DNA of 47,873 bases from an uncultured Eubacterium sp. (GTDB taxonomy: Bacteria > Bacillota > Clostridia > Lachnospirales > Lachnospiraceae), in NCBI GenBank assembly GCA_910589595.1, contig CAJUTM010000025.1:1-47873 (forward strand). The letters run 5' to 3'. Position 1 is the stretch's first letter. Each line of letters begins with the position of its first letter. The translations under genes were made by a program, and so were the position numbers. The notes under the pieces are model-generated. The model ran no database searches. It had not been told where the DNA came from and saw only the letters and a program-made list of their open reading frames with translations. This document shows, piece after piece, positions 9,257 through 18,733 of the stretch.

Positions 9257-10124
9257 ATTTCTTTATATCCTCAATTTCCGAATTATCCTTTAACTGTGTA
9301 ATCACCAGTACATTTTCCAACTGGTCGAAATTAACGGTCGGCGTCAGGTGTGCCGTCTTCGACTGCACCGCCTCGTCGCTCACAATATCCTTTATATATC
9401 CGACCGACAACCCCTGTAAAAATTTGTCGCTGACATGGGAAGTTACGACTTCATCCCCATCTTTTATTTTCGCGGAATTGGAAATCATCTCCACGTCAAT
9501 ATAACCGTGATAAATGCTCTCCATGTTTCCCTTTACCATACAAGTCTCGCCGGAGGCCTCGAACATTGAACTGACATTGCTTTTATCGTCGATAATCGCC
9601 CGCACTTTGGCATAGGAAGTACCGACTTCCGAGACAATCCCTACCAGACCATTTCCGGAAATGACGTTCATATCTACCTGTATGCCGTCCTTTTTCCCCT
9701 TATCAATCGTAAATACATGAAACCAGTTATTGCCGTCGCGGCTGATTACACGGGCGGCCAGTTTCGGATAATCGGGATATTTCTTGTCCAGTTTATAGAG
9801 TTTGCGGTAATTTTCCAATTCTTTGTTCTCACGGGCTAAAATCTTGTTGTCATAACTTAACTCGCTAATCCGCTGGTGAAGCTGCTCGTTCTTTTCCAGC
9901 AGGCTCCTTTTGCTGTGAAGCAAATCCGCCTTATCTGAAATATAGCGTCCCACCGTGTTAATCCCTTTCTGCATCGGGGTGACGGCATCGCCAAGCGCTG
10001 TCTTTATTGTCGAAAAACGGTTCGTAAATTTAAACGATAATAAAACTAAAATCACACATAACACCGACAGACAGCAGTACAGTATCTTGGGATGTATCCA
10101 GTTTTTTTTCCTACGTCTTTTCAT
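9249..10124 (-). CDS. mreC: Rod shape-determining protein MreC
   Basis: It is the bitopic scaffold of the elongasome. The 291-residue product has a basic N-terminal tail, one membrane helix (about 12-32), a coiled coil (about 65-110, with LLEKNEQLHQRISELSYD-type heptads) and the double beta-barrel domain. That domain has the typical VISRDGNNWFHVFTIDKGKKDGI and GLVGIVSEVG segments. It follows mreB by about 20 bases with a good GGAGG-type site. Confidence 0.95.
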   Translation of the reverse strand: MKRRRKKNWIHPKILYCCLSVLCVILVLLSFKFTNRFSTIKTALGDAVTPMQKGINTVGRYISDKADLLHSKRSLLEKNEQLHQRISELSYDNKILARENKELENYRKLYKLDKKYPDYPKLAARVISRDGNNWFHVFTIDKGKKDGIQVDMNVISGNGLVGIVSEVGTSYAKVRAIIDDKSNVSSMFEASGETCMVKGNMESIYHGYIDVEMISNSAKIKDGDEVVTSHVSDKFLQGLSVGYIKDIVSDEAVQSKTAHLTPTVNFDQLENVLVITQLKDNSEIEDIKKYD

Positions 10125-10144
10125 GATGACCTCCTAACACAAAA

Positions 10145-11137
10145 TCAAATCGTAAGTTTTGCTAATTGCGGGTCCTCAATAATTGCTCCCAATCCCATTA
10201 CTACCGTGCTCTCCGGCTCCTCACACAAATTCACCTTTAATCCGAGCTGGTCGTATACAAAACGTCCTAAATCCTTAATCCTGCTGGAACCTCCGGTAAT
10301 ATATACGCCGGATTTGTAAATGTCGGATGAAATTTCCGGCGGCGTCCTCTCGAGAATGATTTTGACGGAATCGACAATTCCCTGAAACAATTCCGCGAGC
10401 GCCTCGTGTACTTCCTCACCGGAAATCGTTATCTCGCTCGGCAGTCCGGTTACGAGATTGCGTCCGCAGACATCGATTGTCTCCGTATTGATATAGGCGG
10501 CGCCAATCGTCATTTTAATCTGTTCGGCCGTCTTCTCGCCGATAACAAAACTTTTATCTTTCTTTATTTTATTCATAATTGCTTCATCAAATCGATTGCC
10601 CCCAACCGGAATCAGACGGCTGAGAACAATCCCTCCCAGTGACAGGACGGAAATCTCTGTTGTATTGGCGCCGATATCAAGAACGAGTGTGCCCGTTGAT
10701 TTTGTAATATCGAGATTCATTCCCAACGCATCGGCTATCGGTTTTTCCACCACGTGTATTTTGTGAGGCTTCAGGTTCGTATTCGTGATTAAGTCAAAGT
10801 AAGCGCGCTTTTCCACTTCCGTTATATCGGTAGGCACTGCGATATAATAGTCGGCGCCCTTTAATTTGCGCTTCCCGTCCATCTCCAGAAAGAAATAATC
10901 AATCATCGACTGCATATTACCGATATCTGCGATTACACCGTTCTTTACCGGATAGGAAACCCGAATATTTGCCGGCGCCTTTTCATACATTTCGTACGCC
11001 TCGTTGCCGACGGCAAACGTGTGCGTCTTATTGTAGATGGCAATGACACTTTTTTCATGTAATATCACGCCCTCGCCGTTTTTATAAAACTTGATTGAAC
11101 TTGTACCAAAATCAATACCTATTGCTTTTCCTGCCAT
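10145..11137 (-). CDS. mreB: Actin-like cell-shape protein MreB (divergent)
   Basis: It forms membrane-bound filaments that guide side-wall synthesis. The product has 330 residues, near the family length, and shows the actin-fold motifs in order: phosphate-1 IGIDFGTSSIKFY (usually GIDLGTANT), connect-1 VVEKPIADALG (usually EEPMAAAIG), phosphate-2 LVLDIGANTTEISVLSLGG (usually DIGGGTTEIAV) and the adenosine motif ITGGSSRIKDLG. The substitutions at phosphate-1 and phosphate-2 make it a divergent MreB, but operon position next to mreC and mreD leaves little doubt about the role. Mbl-like or MreBH-like subtypes cannot be told apart by eye. Confidence 0.93.
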   Translation of the reverse strand: MAGKAIGIDFGTSSIKFYKNGEGVILHEKSVIAIYNKTHTFAVGNEAYEMYEKAPANIRVSYPVKNGVIADIGNMQSMIDYFFLEMDGKRKLKGADYYIAVPTDITEVEKRAYFDLITNTNLKPHKIHVVEKPIADALGMNLDITKSTGTLVLDIGANTTEISVLSLGGIVLSRLIPVGGNRFDEAIMNKIKKDKSFVIGEKTAEQIKMTIGAAYINTETIDVCGRNLVTGLPSEITISGEEVHEALAELFQGIVDSVKIILERTPPEISSDIYKSGVYITGGSSRIKDLGRFVYDQLGLKVNLCEEPESTVVMGLGAIIEDPQLAKLTI

Positions 11138-11158
11138 ATCACTCTTCCTCTCGAATTC

Positions 11159-11857
11159 TTATATAAGTCCTCTCTCTTTTAAACTAACATATCGGTTATC
11201 GCCGATAATAATGTGGTCTGTCAGCGGAATGCCTATCTCATCGGAAGCGGTTACTAACCGTTTTGTAACATCAATATCTTCCCGACTCGGCATCGGGTTG
11301 CCGGTAGGATGATTGTGCAGTACGACATACTGCGCCGCGTCATGGAGCAGGGCCAGCCGCAATAACTCCCTCGGCTGTACCATAGACGACTGGATACTTC
11401 CTTTAAACACCACCTGATGATAGAGAAGTCTGCCGCCGGTATCCATATACACGGCTACCAGTTGTTCCGTCTCCCAATTGCGCATATACTCCATAAAATA
11501 AGCCGCCAATTGTTGCGGGCGGCAAAAATGGGGGGCTTCGCTCTTACATTCCCCTGCTAATCGTTTCGACAACTCCACCGCACACAAAATCTGAATTGCT
11601 TTTACCCGACCGATTCCTGAAATTTTCATCAAATCCCGTTGTGTCAGATGATGTAATCCCAGAAGTCCTTTGTAAGAAGGATGAAGCTGCAAAACTTCCA
11701 TCGCCAGCGACAGGCATGTCCTCTCTCTTGTCCCTGATTTAATCAATACGGCAATCAGTTCTGCATTCGACAACCTCTCTGCTCCCAGTCTCTCACATTT
11801 TTCATAAGGCCGCTCTGAATTTGGCAATTCTTTCATTGTAAAATTATCTTTTTTCAT
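11159..11857 (-). CDS. radC: RadC/YeeS-family JAB domain protein
   Basis: The product is 232 residues with an N-terminal helix-hairpin-helix region (LMKISGIGRVKAIQI, about 77-91) and a C-terminal MPN/JAMM domain with the metal-binding motif HNHPTGNPMPSREDID (about 184-199). Despite the name, a role in DNA repair is not established for the family. In Firmicutes radC usually sits just upstream of mreB, as here, 21 bases away. The ATG at 11857 has GGAAAGAG upstream. A weak extended -10 promoter lies ahead of it. Confidence 0.93.
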   Translation of the reverse strand: MKKDNFTMKELPNSERPYEKCERLGAERLSNAELIAVLIKSGTRERTCLSLAMEVLQLHPSYKGLLGLHHLTQRDLMKISGIGRVKAIQILCAVELSKRLAGECKSEAPHFCRPQQLAAYFMEYMRNWETEQLVAVYMDTGGRLLYHQVVFKGSIQSSMVQPRELLRLALLHDAAQYVVLHNHPTGNPMPSREDIDVTKRLVTASDEIGIPLTDHIIIGDNRYVSLKERGLI

Positions 11858-11898
11858 TCAGGCTCTTTCCGAAACCCAAATTTTACCTAAACAAAGTT

Positions 11899-11927
11899 AT
11901 TTTACCATATTGCGATGAAAAAGTATA
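11899..11927 (-). promoter_or_regulatory. Possible promoter for radC-mre-min operon
   Basis: On the minus strand TGGTAAAAT is an extended -10 element; 17 bases upstream is only TATACT, a poor -35. It lies in the 113-bp gap before radC and would fire the whole radC-mgsA chain. Support is modest. Confidence 0.35.
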
Positions 11928-11970
11928 CCTCATAACTAATTTTTTGTGTGAAATTTCTTTGTCTTTTTTA

Positions 11971-13266
11971 CTATTTATGCGGTAATTCGACAAATCCACT
12001 ATCGAGCATATTCTGCAATGTCTTTATCATACCCAATTTCCCGTGGGGCCATGTAATACCTCCCTGAAAATACACACTGTAAGGAGGCTCAATCGGCGCG
12101 TCCGCACTCAATTCAATCGACGAACCCTGATTAAAAGCGCCGGCCGCCATAATTACGTCGCTGTGATAGCCCGGCATGGCATACGGCTCGGGCAAAACAT
12201 AAGAATCAACCGGCGCCGCCTGCTGAATCCCCTGACAGAACGCAATCACGCGTTCCGGACTGCCAAAGGCAATCGCCTGAATGATATCGTTTCTCTCCTC
12301 ACTGCCACACGGACTTGCGGTAAATCCCAGCCTTTCATAGAGATTGGCGGCAAAAACCGCCGATTTTAGCGCGCTTGCCACTACCGTCGGCGCCAAAAAA
12401 AGTCCCTGATAAAACGACGGATTCACTTGCAGGGAAGCTCCCACCTCTTTGCCGAGCCCCGGCGCAGTCAAGCGACAGGCGGCCAGTTCCACCAACTCTT
12501 TTTTGCCGGCGATATATCCCCCGAGAGGAGCTAACCCGCCTCCGGGATTTTTAATCAGCGAACCGACGCACAAATCCGCTCCTACTTCCGATGGCTCAAT
12601 GATATCTACAAATTCCCCGTAACAATTATCGACCATGCAGATGACATCCGGTTTGATTTTCTTAATAAACGATATCAGCTCACCGATTTGCCGCACGGAA
12701 AACGTCTTTCTCATGGCGTAGCCTTTAGAGCGCTGTATCGTTACCAGTTTCGTCTTTTCATGGATGGCCCTGCGAATCCTCTCGTAGTCAAATTCACTGT
12801 CGCCGATTAAGTCAACCTGCCGGTACGACACGCCAAATTCACGCAGCGAGCCCTTTGTCTTACTTCCATTGATACCGATAATTCCCTCCAAAGTATCGTA
12901 TGGTTTTCCTACCGGTGACAACAGTTCGTCGTCCGGACGCAGAATGGCAGAAAGGGCAATCGTGAGGGCGTGCGTGCCACAGGTAATCTGCGAGCGCACC
13001 AACGCGTCCTCCGTATGAAAAATGTCCGCATAGACAGCTTCCAGTGTATCTCTTCCGCTGTCGTTGTATCCGTAGCCGGTAGACCCCCATAAATGGCTCT
13101 CACTGACTCTGTTTTTCTGCATCGCGTGGATGACTTTTAATTGATTGTATTCGGCCGTCGAATCAATCGCCGCAAAGCGATTTTCTATTTCTGCCAATAC
13201 CTCGTCGGCAAAGGCGAGCACTTCCCTGCTGATACCGAATTTTTCGTACATATTTTCCATTGTCAT
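11971..13266 (-). CDS. Methionine gamma-lyase family PLP protein (YnbB/aluminium-resistance type)
   Basis: The product is a 431-residue fold-type I PLP enzyme related to cystathionine and methionine gamma-lyases. The Schiff-base lysine is in TIQRSKGYAMRKTFS; the aspartate of VCMVDNCYGEF and the glycine-rich NPGGGLAPLGGYIAGK segment match the PF06838 family, which is often annotated as an aluminium-resistance protein. Its substrate is not known. The gene overlaps the miaA stop as ATGA, with AGAGGTG as ribosome site, and lies in the same run as miaA and mutL. The same miaA linkage occurs in Bacillus (ynbB region). Confidence 0.88.
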   Translation of the reverse strand: MTMENMYEKFGISREVLAFADEVLAEIENRFAAIDSTAEYNQLKVIHAMQKNRVSESHLWGSTGYGYNDSGRDTLEAVYADIFHTEDALVRSQITCGTHALTIALSAILRPDDELLSPVGKPYDTLEGIIGINGSKTKGSLREFGVSYRQVDLIGDSEFDYERIRRAIHEKTKLVTIQRSKGYAMRKTFSVRQIGELISFIKKIKPDVICMVDNCYGEFVDIIEPSEVGADLCVGSLIKNPGGGLAPLGGYIAGKKELVELAACRLTAPGLGKEVGASLQVNPSFYQGLFLAPTVVASALKSAVFAANLYERLGFTASPCGSEERNDIIQAIAFGSPERVIAFCQGIQQAAPVDSYVLPEPYAMPGYHSDVIMAAGAFNQGSSIELSADAPIEPPYSVYFQGGITWPHGKLGMIKTLQNMLDSGFVELPHK

Positions 13267-14210
13267 CGTATGACACCTCTTTCTGCTGCTAACTGCATAA
13301 TCGCTTCCACAAGCCGGCTGACGGAATCGTAAGTTCCCTTATCCAGTATGGTAACATCTCGCTCCCTGCGAAACCACGTCATCTGCCGCTTGGCAAAGTG
13401 CCTTGTATCACGCTTCAGGCGGTATACGGCTTCCTCGAGACTGCACTGATTCTCCAGATATGGAACTAATTCCTTATAACCAAGCCCCTGCATGGATACT
13501 AAATCTTTATGAAATCCCCGCTGCAAAAGAGAGCTGACTTCGCCCACGAGCCCCTCTTCCATCATCGCGTCCACCCGCCGGTTAATTCTTTCATAGAGCG
13601 CGGCCCTCTCCAGTGACAGGACGATATACAAAAACTGATACGGTGATTCTCTCCGCCTCTCCGTATCGTTGTGTACGGAAAATTTTTCACTGGTAAAATG
13701 ATAATATTCCAGCGCGCGTATGACGCGTTTGACATTATTCGGATGTATGGCTTCCGCCGATTCGGCATCTACTTTCCGCAAACAATCATGAAGAGCGTTG
13801 ACGCCGTGTTCTTTGGCAAAGGCGGACATCTCCTCCCGATATCCATCCTGCTTTTGATTCTCCGTAAAGCAGATATCATACAGGACAGATTGAATGTAAA
13901 ATCCCGTTCCTCCCACAAGCAGCGGAATCTTCCCCCTGCCATAAATATCTTTCATATATTTTTTCGCGCGTTTCTGAAAAATCATTACGTTAAATTCCTC
14001 GTCCGGCTCAAACTCATCTACCAGATAATGGGGAATCCCCTGTTTTTGTTCCTCTCTTATCTTTGCCGTTCCGATATCCATTCCCCGATAGACCTGCATC
14101 GAATCGGCGGATATAATTTCCCCGCCAACTGCCTTTGCCAGTTGTATCGAAGTTTCTGTCTTCCCCACGGCAGTAGGGCCGGTCAAAATAATTAACGGTT
14201 TCTTTTCCAT
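13263..14210 (-). CDS. miaA: tRNA dimethylallyltransferase MiaA
   Basis: It adds dimethylallyl to adenosine 37 of tRNAs reading UNN codons. The product is 315 residues with the P-loop GPTAVGKT at 11-18, ISADSMQVYRGMDIGTAK (catalytic Asp region), LVGGTGFYIQSV, and the C-terminal FAKRQMTWFRRE motif of the family. CAGGAG precedes the start. It lies 13 bases after mutL in the common mutS-mutL-miaA order. Confidence 0.97.
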   Translation of the reverse strand: MEKKPLIILTGPTAVGKTETSIQLAKAVGGEIISADSMQVYRGMDIGTAKIREEQKQGIPHYLVDEFEPDEEFNVMIFQKRAKKYMKDIYGRGKIPLLVGGTGFYIQSVLYDICFTENQKQDGYREEMSAFAKEHGVNALHDCLRKVDAESAEAIHPNNVKRVIRALEYYHFTSEKFSVHNDTERRRESPYQFLYIVLSLERAALYERINRRVDAMMEEGLVGEVSSLLQRGFHKDLVSMQGLGYKELVPYLENQCSLEEAVYRLKRDTRHFAKRQMTWFRRERDVTILDKGTYDSVSRLVEAIMQLAAERGVIR

Positions 14211-14223
14211 CGCAATACTCCTG

Positions 14224-16041
14224 TCACACTATCCTTTTAAATTTCTTTTCTAATTCGTGCTTACTCATGGTAATCGTCGTCGGCCTGCCATGAGGACAAT
14301 GATACGGCTGCTCCATTTGCAGCATTTGCGTTATCAATTCTTTTGCCTCCGCAAAGGAAAGCAGTTGTTTCCCCTTAACCGCGGCTTTACAAGCCATTGT
14401 CGCACAATGGGAAAGGACAAGTTCCGGCTCGGATATGCCGTTTTTTTCCATCATTCCGTCAATCATTTCCAAAAACAAATCTTTGGAGGCGAGCGAAAGA
14501 AAATCAGCCGGAACACCGGTAATAAGATATTCTTTATCCCCAAACTCTTCAAAGCAAAAACCGATTTTTTCAAATATCTGCCGATTCTCCTGTAAAACCC
14601 CGATTTCTCTTCCCGAGAGAGAAACTACAATCGGAGCAGCCAATTCCTGCGTCATGCCTTTCTTTTCGCGGAGCTGCGCCATCAGTTTCTCATATAAAAC
14701 TTTCTCGTGAGCCGCATGCTGGTCTATCATCAAAAGTTCCTCTTCGTATTCAATGAGCCAGTATGTCCCAAAAACCTGACCAATCATCCGAAACTGCGGG
14801 GTGTCCGGCACGACCCCCTCCTCTTTCGACAAATCCATCTGTTGGAAACTTTCGCGGACAAAGGAAGCCTTTGACGCTGCGGAAAAAGGAGCTTCCCGCT
14901 GCTCCGGAGAAGGGATTGCCGTTTCCTGTCCAACCGCCTGTTTCGCCGCTCTCTCCTGTTTTTGACGCTCCATCTCAAACGGCTCCGGATGTCGTTCTTT
15001 CCTCTCCGGCACACGGGGTGAAGCCTTTTTCTCCGCAAGGCTCACTTCCGGTATGAGATTATTTTCTTTCAGCGCACGGTAGAGAGTATCATAAAATAGC
15101 TGATAGACTTCTCTCTGATTCGTAAAACGCACTTCCATTTTCGTCGGGTGGACGTTCACATCAATGACGGCGCTGTCAATGGACAACAGGAGGACAACAA
15201 ACGGGTAGCGGTGGCTCATCAGAAACTCTTTATAGGCTTCTTCCACAGCGCTGGCAATGACCGGACTCTTAATATACCGCCCATTGACGAAATAATTCAT
15301 CATCAGCCGGTTTCCTCTGGACAAAACCGGTTTTCCGATAAACCCCGTCAATTTCATTCCATCCGCCTCTGCACTTATAGGAATAATATTTTTTGTGACG
15401 TCCGCACCATATATATAGTAAATATTTGTCCTCACCTGTCCGTCTCCGGACGTCTGCAGCTTATTTCTGCCATCGGCAATATAAGTAAAGCGGATATCCG
15501 CATGCGCCAGTGAATACCGCTGAACCAATTCATGGATATAATTTCCCTCTGTCGTCGCCGATTTTAAAAATTTCTTTCTGGCAGGCGTATTATAAAACAG
15601 ATTCCTAACGATAAATGTCGTTCCCGTCGGACATCCGACTTCTTCAAAAGCAACTTCTTCTCCTCCCCGCACTTCATAACGCGAGCCGGCCAGCGAGTCG
15701 CTCTCTTTCGTAATCAGCTCCACTTGCGCAACCGCGGCAATACTTGATAATGCCTCGCCGCGAAATCCCAAACTGCTCACGGCAAACAAATCTTCCATCG
15801 TCCGTATTTTGCTCGTCGCATGACGAAGAAAGGCCGTTCGTATTTCTTCTCTGCCAATCCCCGAACCATTGTCCGTCACACGGATAAAAGAAATGCCGCC
15901 CTCTTTAATTTCTACCGTAATTGCCGTTGCACCTGCATCTAAGGCATTCTCAACCAATTCTTTCACAACTGCCATCGGGCGCTCAATCACCTCGCCGGCA
16001 GCAATCTGATTTATTGTACTCTGGTCTAATACTCGTATCAT
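14224..16041 (-). CDS. mutL: DNA mismatch repair protein MutL, endonuclease type
   Basis: The 605-residue protein couples mismatch recognition by MutS to strand incision. The N-terminal GHKL ATPase has ELVENALDAGA, DNGSGI and GFRGEALSSIAAV. A linker of about 340-400 is Pro/Glu-rich. The C-terminal domain has DQHAAHEKVLYE (about 436-447) and CPHGRPT (about 579), the metal-binding motifs of endonuclease-proficient MutL in bacteria lacking MutH. The ribosome site is weak and only nine bases separate it from the mutS stop, so coupling to mutS is likely. Confidence 0.97.
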   Translation of the reverse strand: MIRVLDQSTINQIAAGEVIERPMAVVKELVENALDAGATAITVEIKEGGISFIRVTDNGSGIGREEIRTAFLRHATSKIRTMEDLFAVSSLGFRGEALSSIAAVAQVELITKESDSLAGSRYEVRGGEEVAFEEVGCPTGTTFIVRNLFYNTPARKKFLKSATTEGNYIHELVQRYSLAHADIRFTYIADGRNKLQTSGDGQVRTNIYYIYGADVTKNIIPISAEADGMKLTGFIGKPVLSRGNRLMMNYFVNGRYIKSPVIASAVEEAYKEFLMSHRYPFVVLLLSIDSAVIDVNVHPTKMEVRFTNQREVYQLFYDTLYRALKENNLIPEVSLAEKKASPRVPERKERHPEPFEMERQKQERAAKQAVGQETAIPSPEQREAPFSAASKASFVRESFQQMDLSKEEGVVPDTPQFRMIGQVFGTYWLIEYEEELLMIDQHAAHEKVLYEKLMAQLREKKGMTQELAAPIVVSLSGREIGVLQENRQIFEKIGFCFEEFGDKEYLITGVPADFLSLASKDLFLEMIDGMMEKNGISEPELVLSHCATMACKAAVKGKQLLSFAEAKELITQMLQMEQPYHCPHGRPTTITMSKHELEKKFKRIV

Positions 16042-16050
16042 AGATAGCCA

Positions 16051-18678
16051 CTACCATCTTTCTTTTAACTGCTCCTGCCACTTATACACCAGATTCAAAG
16101 CATCAATCGGTGTTACATTGGCCAAATTAATGTCTCGAAGTTCAAACAAAATATCGTCGGTCTGATTGCCTCCCATCGCATCAAAAATCGACAACTGCGT
16201 CATCGCTGTTGCCTCCGTCGTTTTATCGGCAGGCAGTACCGCGCTGTTTCCTCCATCTTTCGTCTCCATATGGTCGGCAATCGCCCGGGCGCGCACCAAT
16301 ACCTCATCCGGCACGCCGGCCAATCGGGCAACCTGTATTCCATAACTTTTATCCGCGCCGCCTTTGACAATCTTTCTCAGGAATACGATATCTTCTCCGT
16401 CTTCCTTAACCGCAATGCAGTAGTTCTGAACACCGTCCAGTTTGCCCTCCAATTCCGTCAATTCATGGTAATGGGTGGCAAACAAAGTTTTGGCCCCGAT
16501 TTTTTTCTTGTCTACAATATGCTCAACCACTGACCATGCAATACTCAAGCCATCAAAAGTACTTGTCCCCCGCCCGATTTCATCCAGAATAATCAGACTG
16601 TCCTTTGTCGCATTGTGTAAAATGTTCGCCACTTCCGTCATCTCTACCATAAAAGTACTCTGTCCGCTGGCCAAATCATCCGACGCCCCCACACGGGTAA
16701 AAATGCGGTCGGTCAGTGATAAATCGGCGCTTTCCGCGGGAACAAAACTTCCTATCTGTGCCAGCAGGACAATCAAGGCGGTCTGCCGCATATAAGTAGA
16801 TTTTCCCGCCATATTAGGGCCGGTTATAATGACGACGCGGTGCGTATCATCATCCAGAAAAGTATCATTGGCAATGAACATATTGTGTTCCATCATCTTC
16901 TCAATCACCGGATGTCTGCCATCCTTAATGGATACTACTCCCCTGTGGTTAATCTGTGGACGGACGTAATGATTGTGCTCCGCCACATAGGCTAAAGAGG
17001 CCAGCATATCTATCATGGCAACGACGGACGCCGATTTCTGTATCCGGCCCATCTGCTCAAAAACGGTATTGCGCAATTCGCAAAAGACGGCGTATTCCAA
17101 ACTGTACAAACGGTCTTCCGCACCTAAAATCGTATCTTCCATCTCTTTTAACTCAGGTGTTGTATAACGCTCCGCATTTGCCAATGTCTGCTTTCTCAGC
17201 CAATTTTCCGGAACGAGATGAACAAAAGATTTTGTCACTTCCAGATAATATCCAAATACTTTGTTGTATTTAATTCTCAGATTTTTAATTCCGGTCTTTT
17301 CTTTTTCCCTCTTTTCCAGTTCTGCCAGCCAGTCTTTGCCTTCTGTTTTGGCCTTGCGCAGACGGTCAATCTCTTCGTGATAACCGTTCTTAAAAATCCC
17401 ACCCTCGCGCAAGGCAATCGGCGGTTCTTCTTCTATCGCATCGTGAATCATCTGATATACGTCTTCCAAAGCATCCAGATTGTGATATAATTCCTGAAAT
17501 AACTCCGCTTTAAAATTCCCACACAAAAAACGAATATGGGGAAGCATTTCCAACGAGGATTCTAACGCAATCATATCTCTCGGATTTACCGTCTTATAAC
17601 TGATTTTACTGAGTAACCGCTCCAAATCATAAATGGGATTCAAATATTCCCGCAGTTCTTCCCTTGTCACGGCATTTTCATTTAACTCTTCAATCGCGTC
17701 GTACCGTGCCGTTATCTGCTGTTCGTCAATCAATGGCTGTTCAAGACAGGAACGCAGCTTTCTGGCTCCCATCGCCGTTTTTGTCTTGTCAAGAACCCAT
17801 AAAAGAGAACCTCTTTTTTGTTTTTCCCGCAGCGTTTCCACCAGTTCCAGATTACGCCTTGTATTCCGGTCTAACAACATATACCTGCCCGTATGATACG
17901 GCAGCAGATGGGAAATATGCGCGAGCGAGCATTTTTGTGTTTCCTCCAGATATTGCATGACGCATCCTGCGGCCGTCACTCCCAGAGGATATTCTTCCAG
18001 TCCCATTCCCTCCAATGTTTTTACATGAAAATGGCGGCATAGGGCGCGCCTGCCCTCTTCTTCATCAAAATAACGCGGCTCCAGTGCGGAAATAACGATG
18101 CCGAGACGCTCGCTTAAATCCGTCAAATCCGCTCCGCTTATGTAAAAGGTGTCGTTACAGATAATTTCTGCCGGCATATATTTATTGATTTCATCCAACA
18201 GCTTTCCGAGCGTATCTACTTCCGTCAATAAATATTCTCCCGTTGTAACATCTACGACCGAAATACCAAAACTCTGATTTATGGCGACAATTCCCATCAG
18301 ATAATTATTTCTCGTCTCGTCGAGCGAAGATGTAAAACAGTTTGTTCCGGGGGTGACAATCTGCGTCACTTCCCGCTTTACAAGCCCCTTTGCCTGCTTC
18401 GGGTCTTCGACCTGTTCGCAAATGGCAACTTTATATCCCTTTTCCACTAAGCGGTTAATATATCCCTCCGCAGAATGAAACGGGACACCACACATGGGTG
18501 CCCGTTCTTTCAGACCGCAGCTTTTACCGGTCAGAGTGATATCGAGTTCTTTGGTGACGCAAAGCGCATCATCAAAAAACATCTCATAAAAATCACCCAG
18601 ACGGTAAAATAATATGCAGTCTTTGTATTGTTCTTTCGTTTCCATGTATTGTTTCATCATGGGTGTTAGTTGTTCCAT
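16051..18678 (-). CDS. mutS: DNA mismatch repair protein MutS
   Basis: It binds mismatches and small loops as a dimer. The chosen product is 875 residues, a normal length, with the mismatch-reading motif GDFYEMF (Phe30-x-Glu32), the clamp/lever region, and the ABC-type ATPase with Walker A GPNMAGKST (about 618-626) and the LDEIGRGTST signature. The reading frame stays open for 120 codons further upstream, but that part is only the out-of-frame shadow of the neighbouring KPT repeat tract. The ATG at 18678 has AAAGAGG about 11 bases upstream and starts with the family-typical MEQLTPMMKQY. Confidence 0.97.
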   Translation of the reverse strand: MEQLTPMMKQYMETKEQYKDCILFYRLGDFYEMFFDDALCVTKELDITLTGKSCGLKERAPMCGVPFHSAEGYINRLVEKGYKVAICEQVEDPKQAKGLVKREVTQIVTPGTNCFTSSLDETRNNYLMGIVAINQSFGISVVDVTTGEYLLTEVDTLGKLLDEINKYMPAEIICNDTFYISGADLTDLSERLGIVISALEPRYFDEEEGRRALCRHFHVKTLEGMGLEEYPLGVTAAGCVMQYLEETQKCSLAHISHLLPYHTGRYMLLDRNTRRNLELVETLREKQKRGSLLWVLDKTKTAMGARKLRSCLEQPLIDEQQITARYDAIEELNENAVTREELREYLNPIYDLERLLSKISYKTVNPRDMIALESSLEMLPHIRFLCGNFKAELFQELYHNLDALEDVYQMIHDAIEEEPPIALREGGIFKNGYHEEIDRLRKAKTEGKDWLAELEKREKEKTGIKNLRIKYNKVFGYYLEVTKSFVHLVPENWLRKQTLANAERYTTPELKEMEDTILGAEDRLYSLEYAVFCELRNTVFEQMGRIQKSASVVAMIDMLASLAYVAEHNHYVRPQINHRGVVSIKDGRHPVIEKMMEHNMFIANDTFLDDDTHRVVIITGPNMAGKSTYMRQTALIVLLAQIGSFVPAESADLSLTDRIFTRVGASDDLASGQSTFMVEMTEVANILHNATKDSLIILDEIGRGTSTFDGLSIAWSVVEHIVDKKKIGAKTLFATHYHELTELEGKLDGVQNYCIAVKEDGEDIVFLRKIVKGGADKSYGIQVARLAGVPDEVLVRARAIADHMETKDGGNSAVLPADKTTEATAMTQLSIFDAMGGNQTDDILFELRDINLANVTPIDALNLVYKWQEQLKERW

Positions 18679-18733
18679 CCGTTTGTATACCTCTTTCTGT
18701 TCTTTTAAAACAGCCGGAAAACACAGTACTATC

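Noticed and set aside
13671..14195. A 174-codon plus-strand frame
   Set aside because: It lies wholly antisense to miaA, whose P-loop and family motifs are intact.
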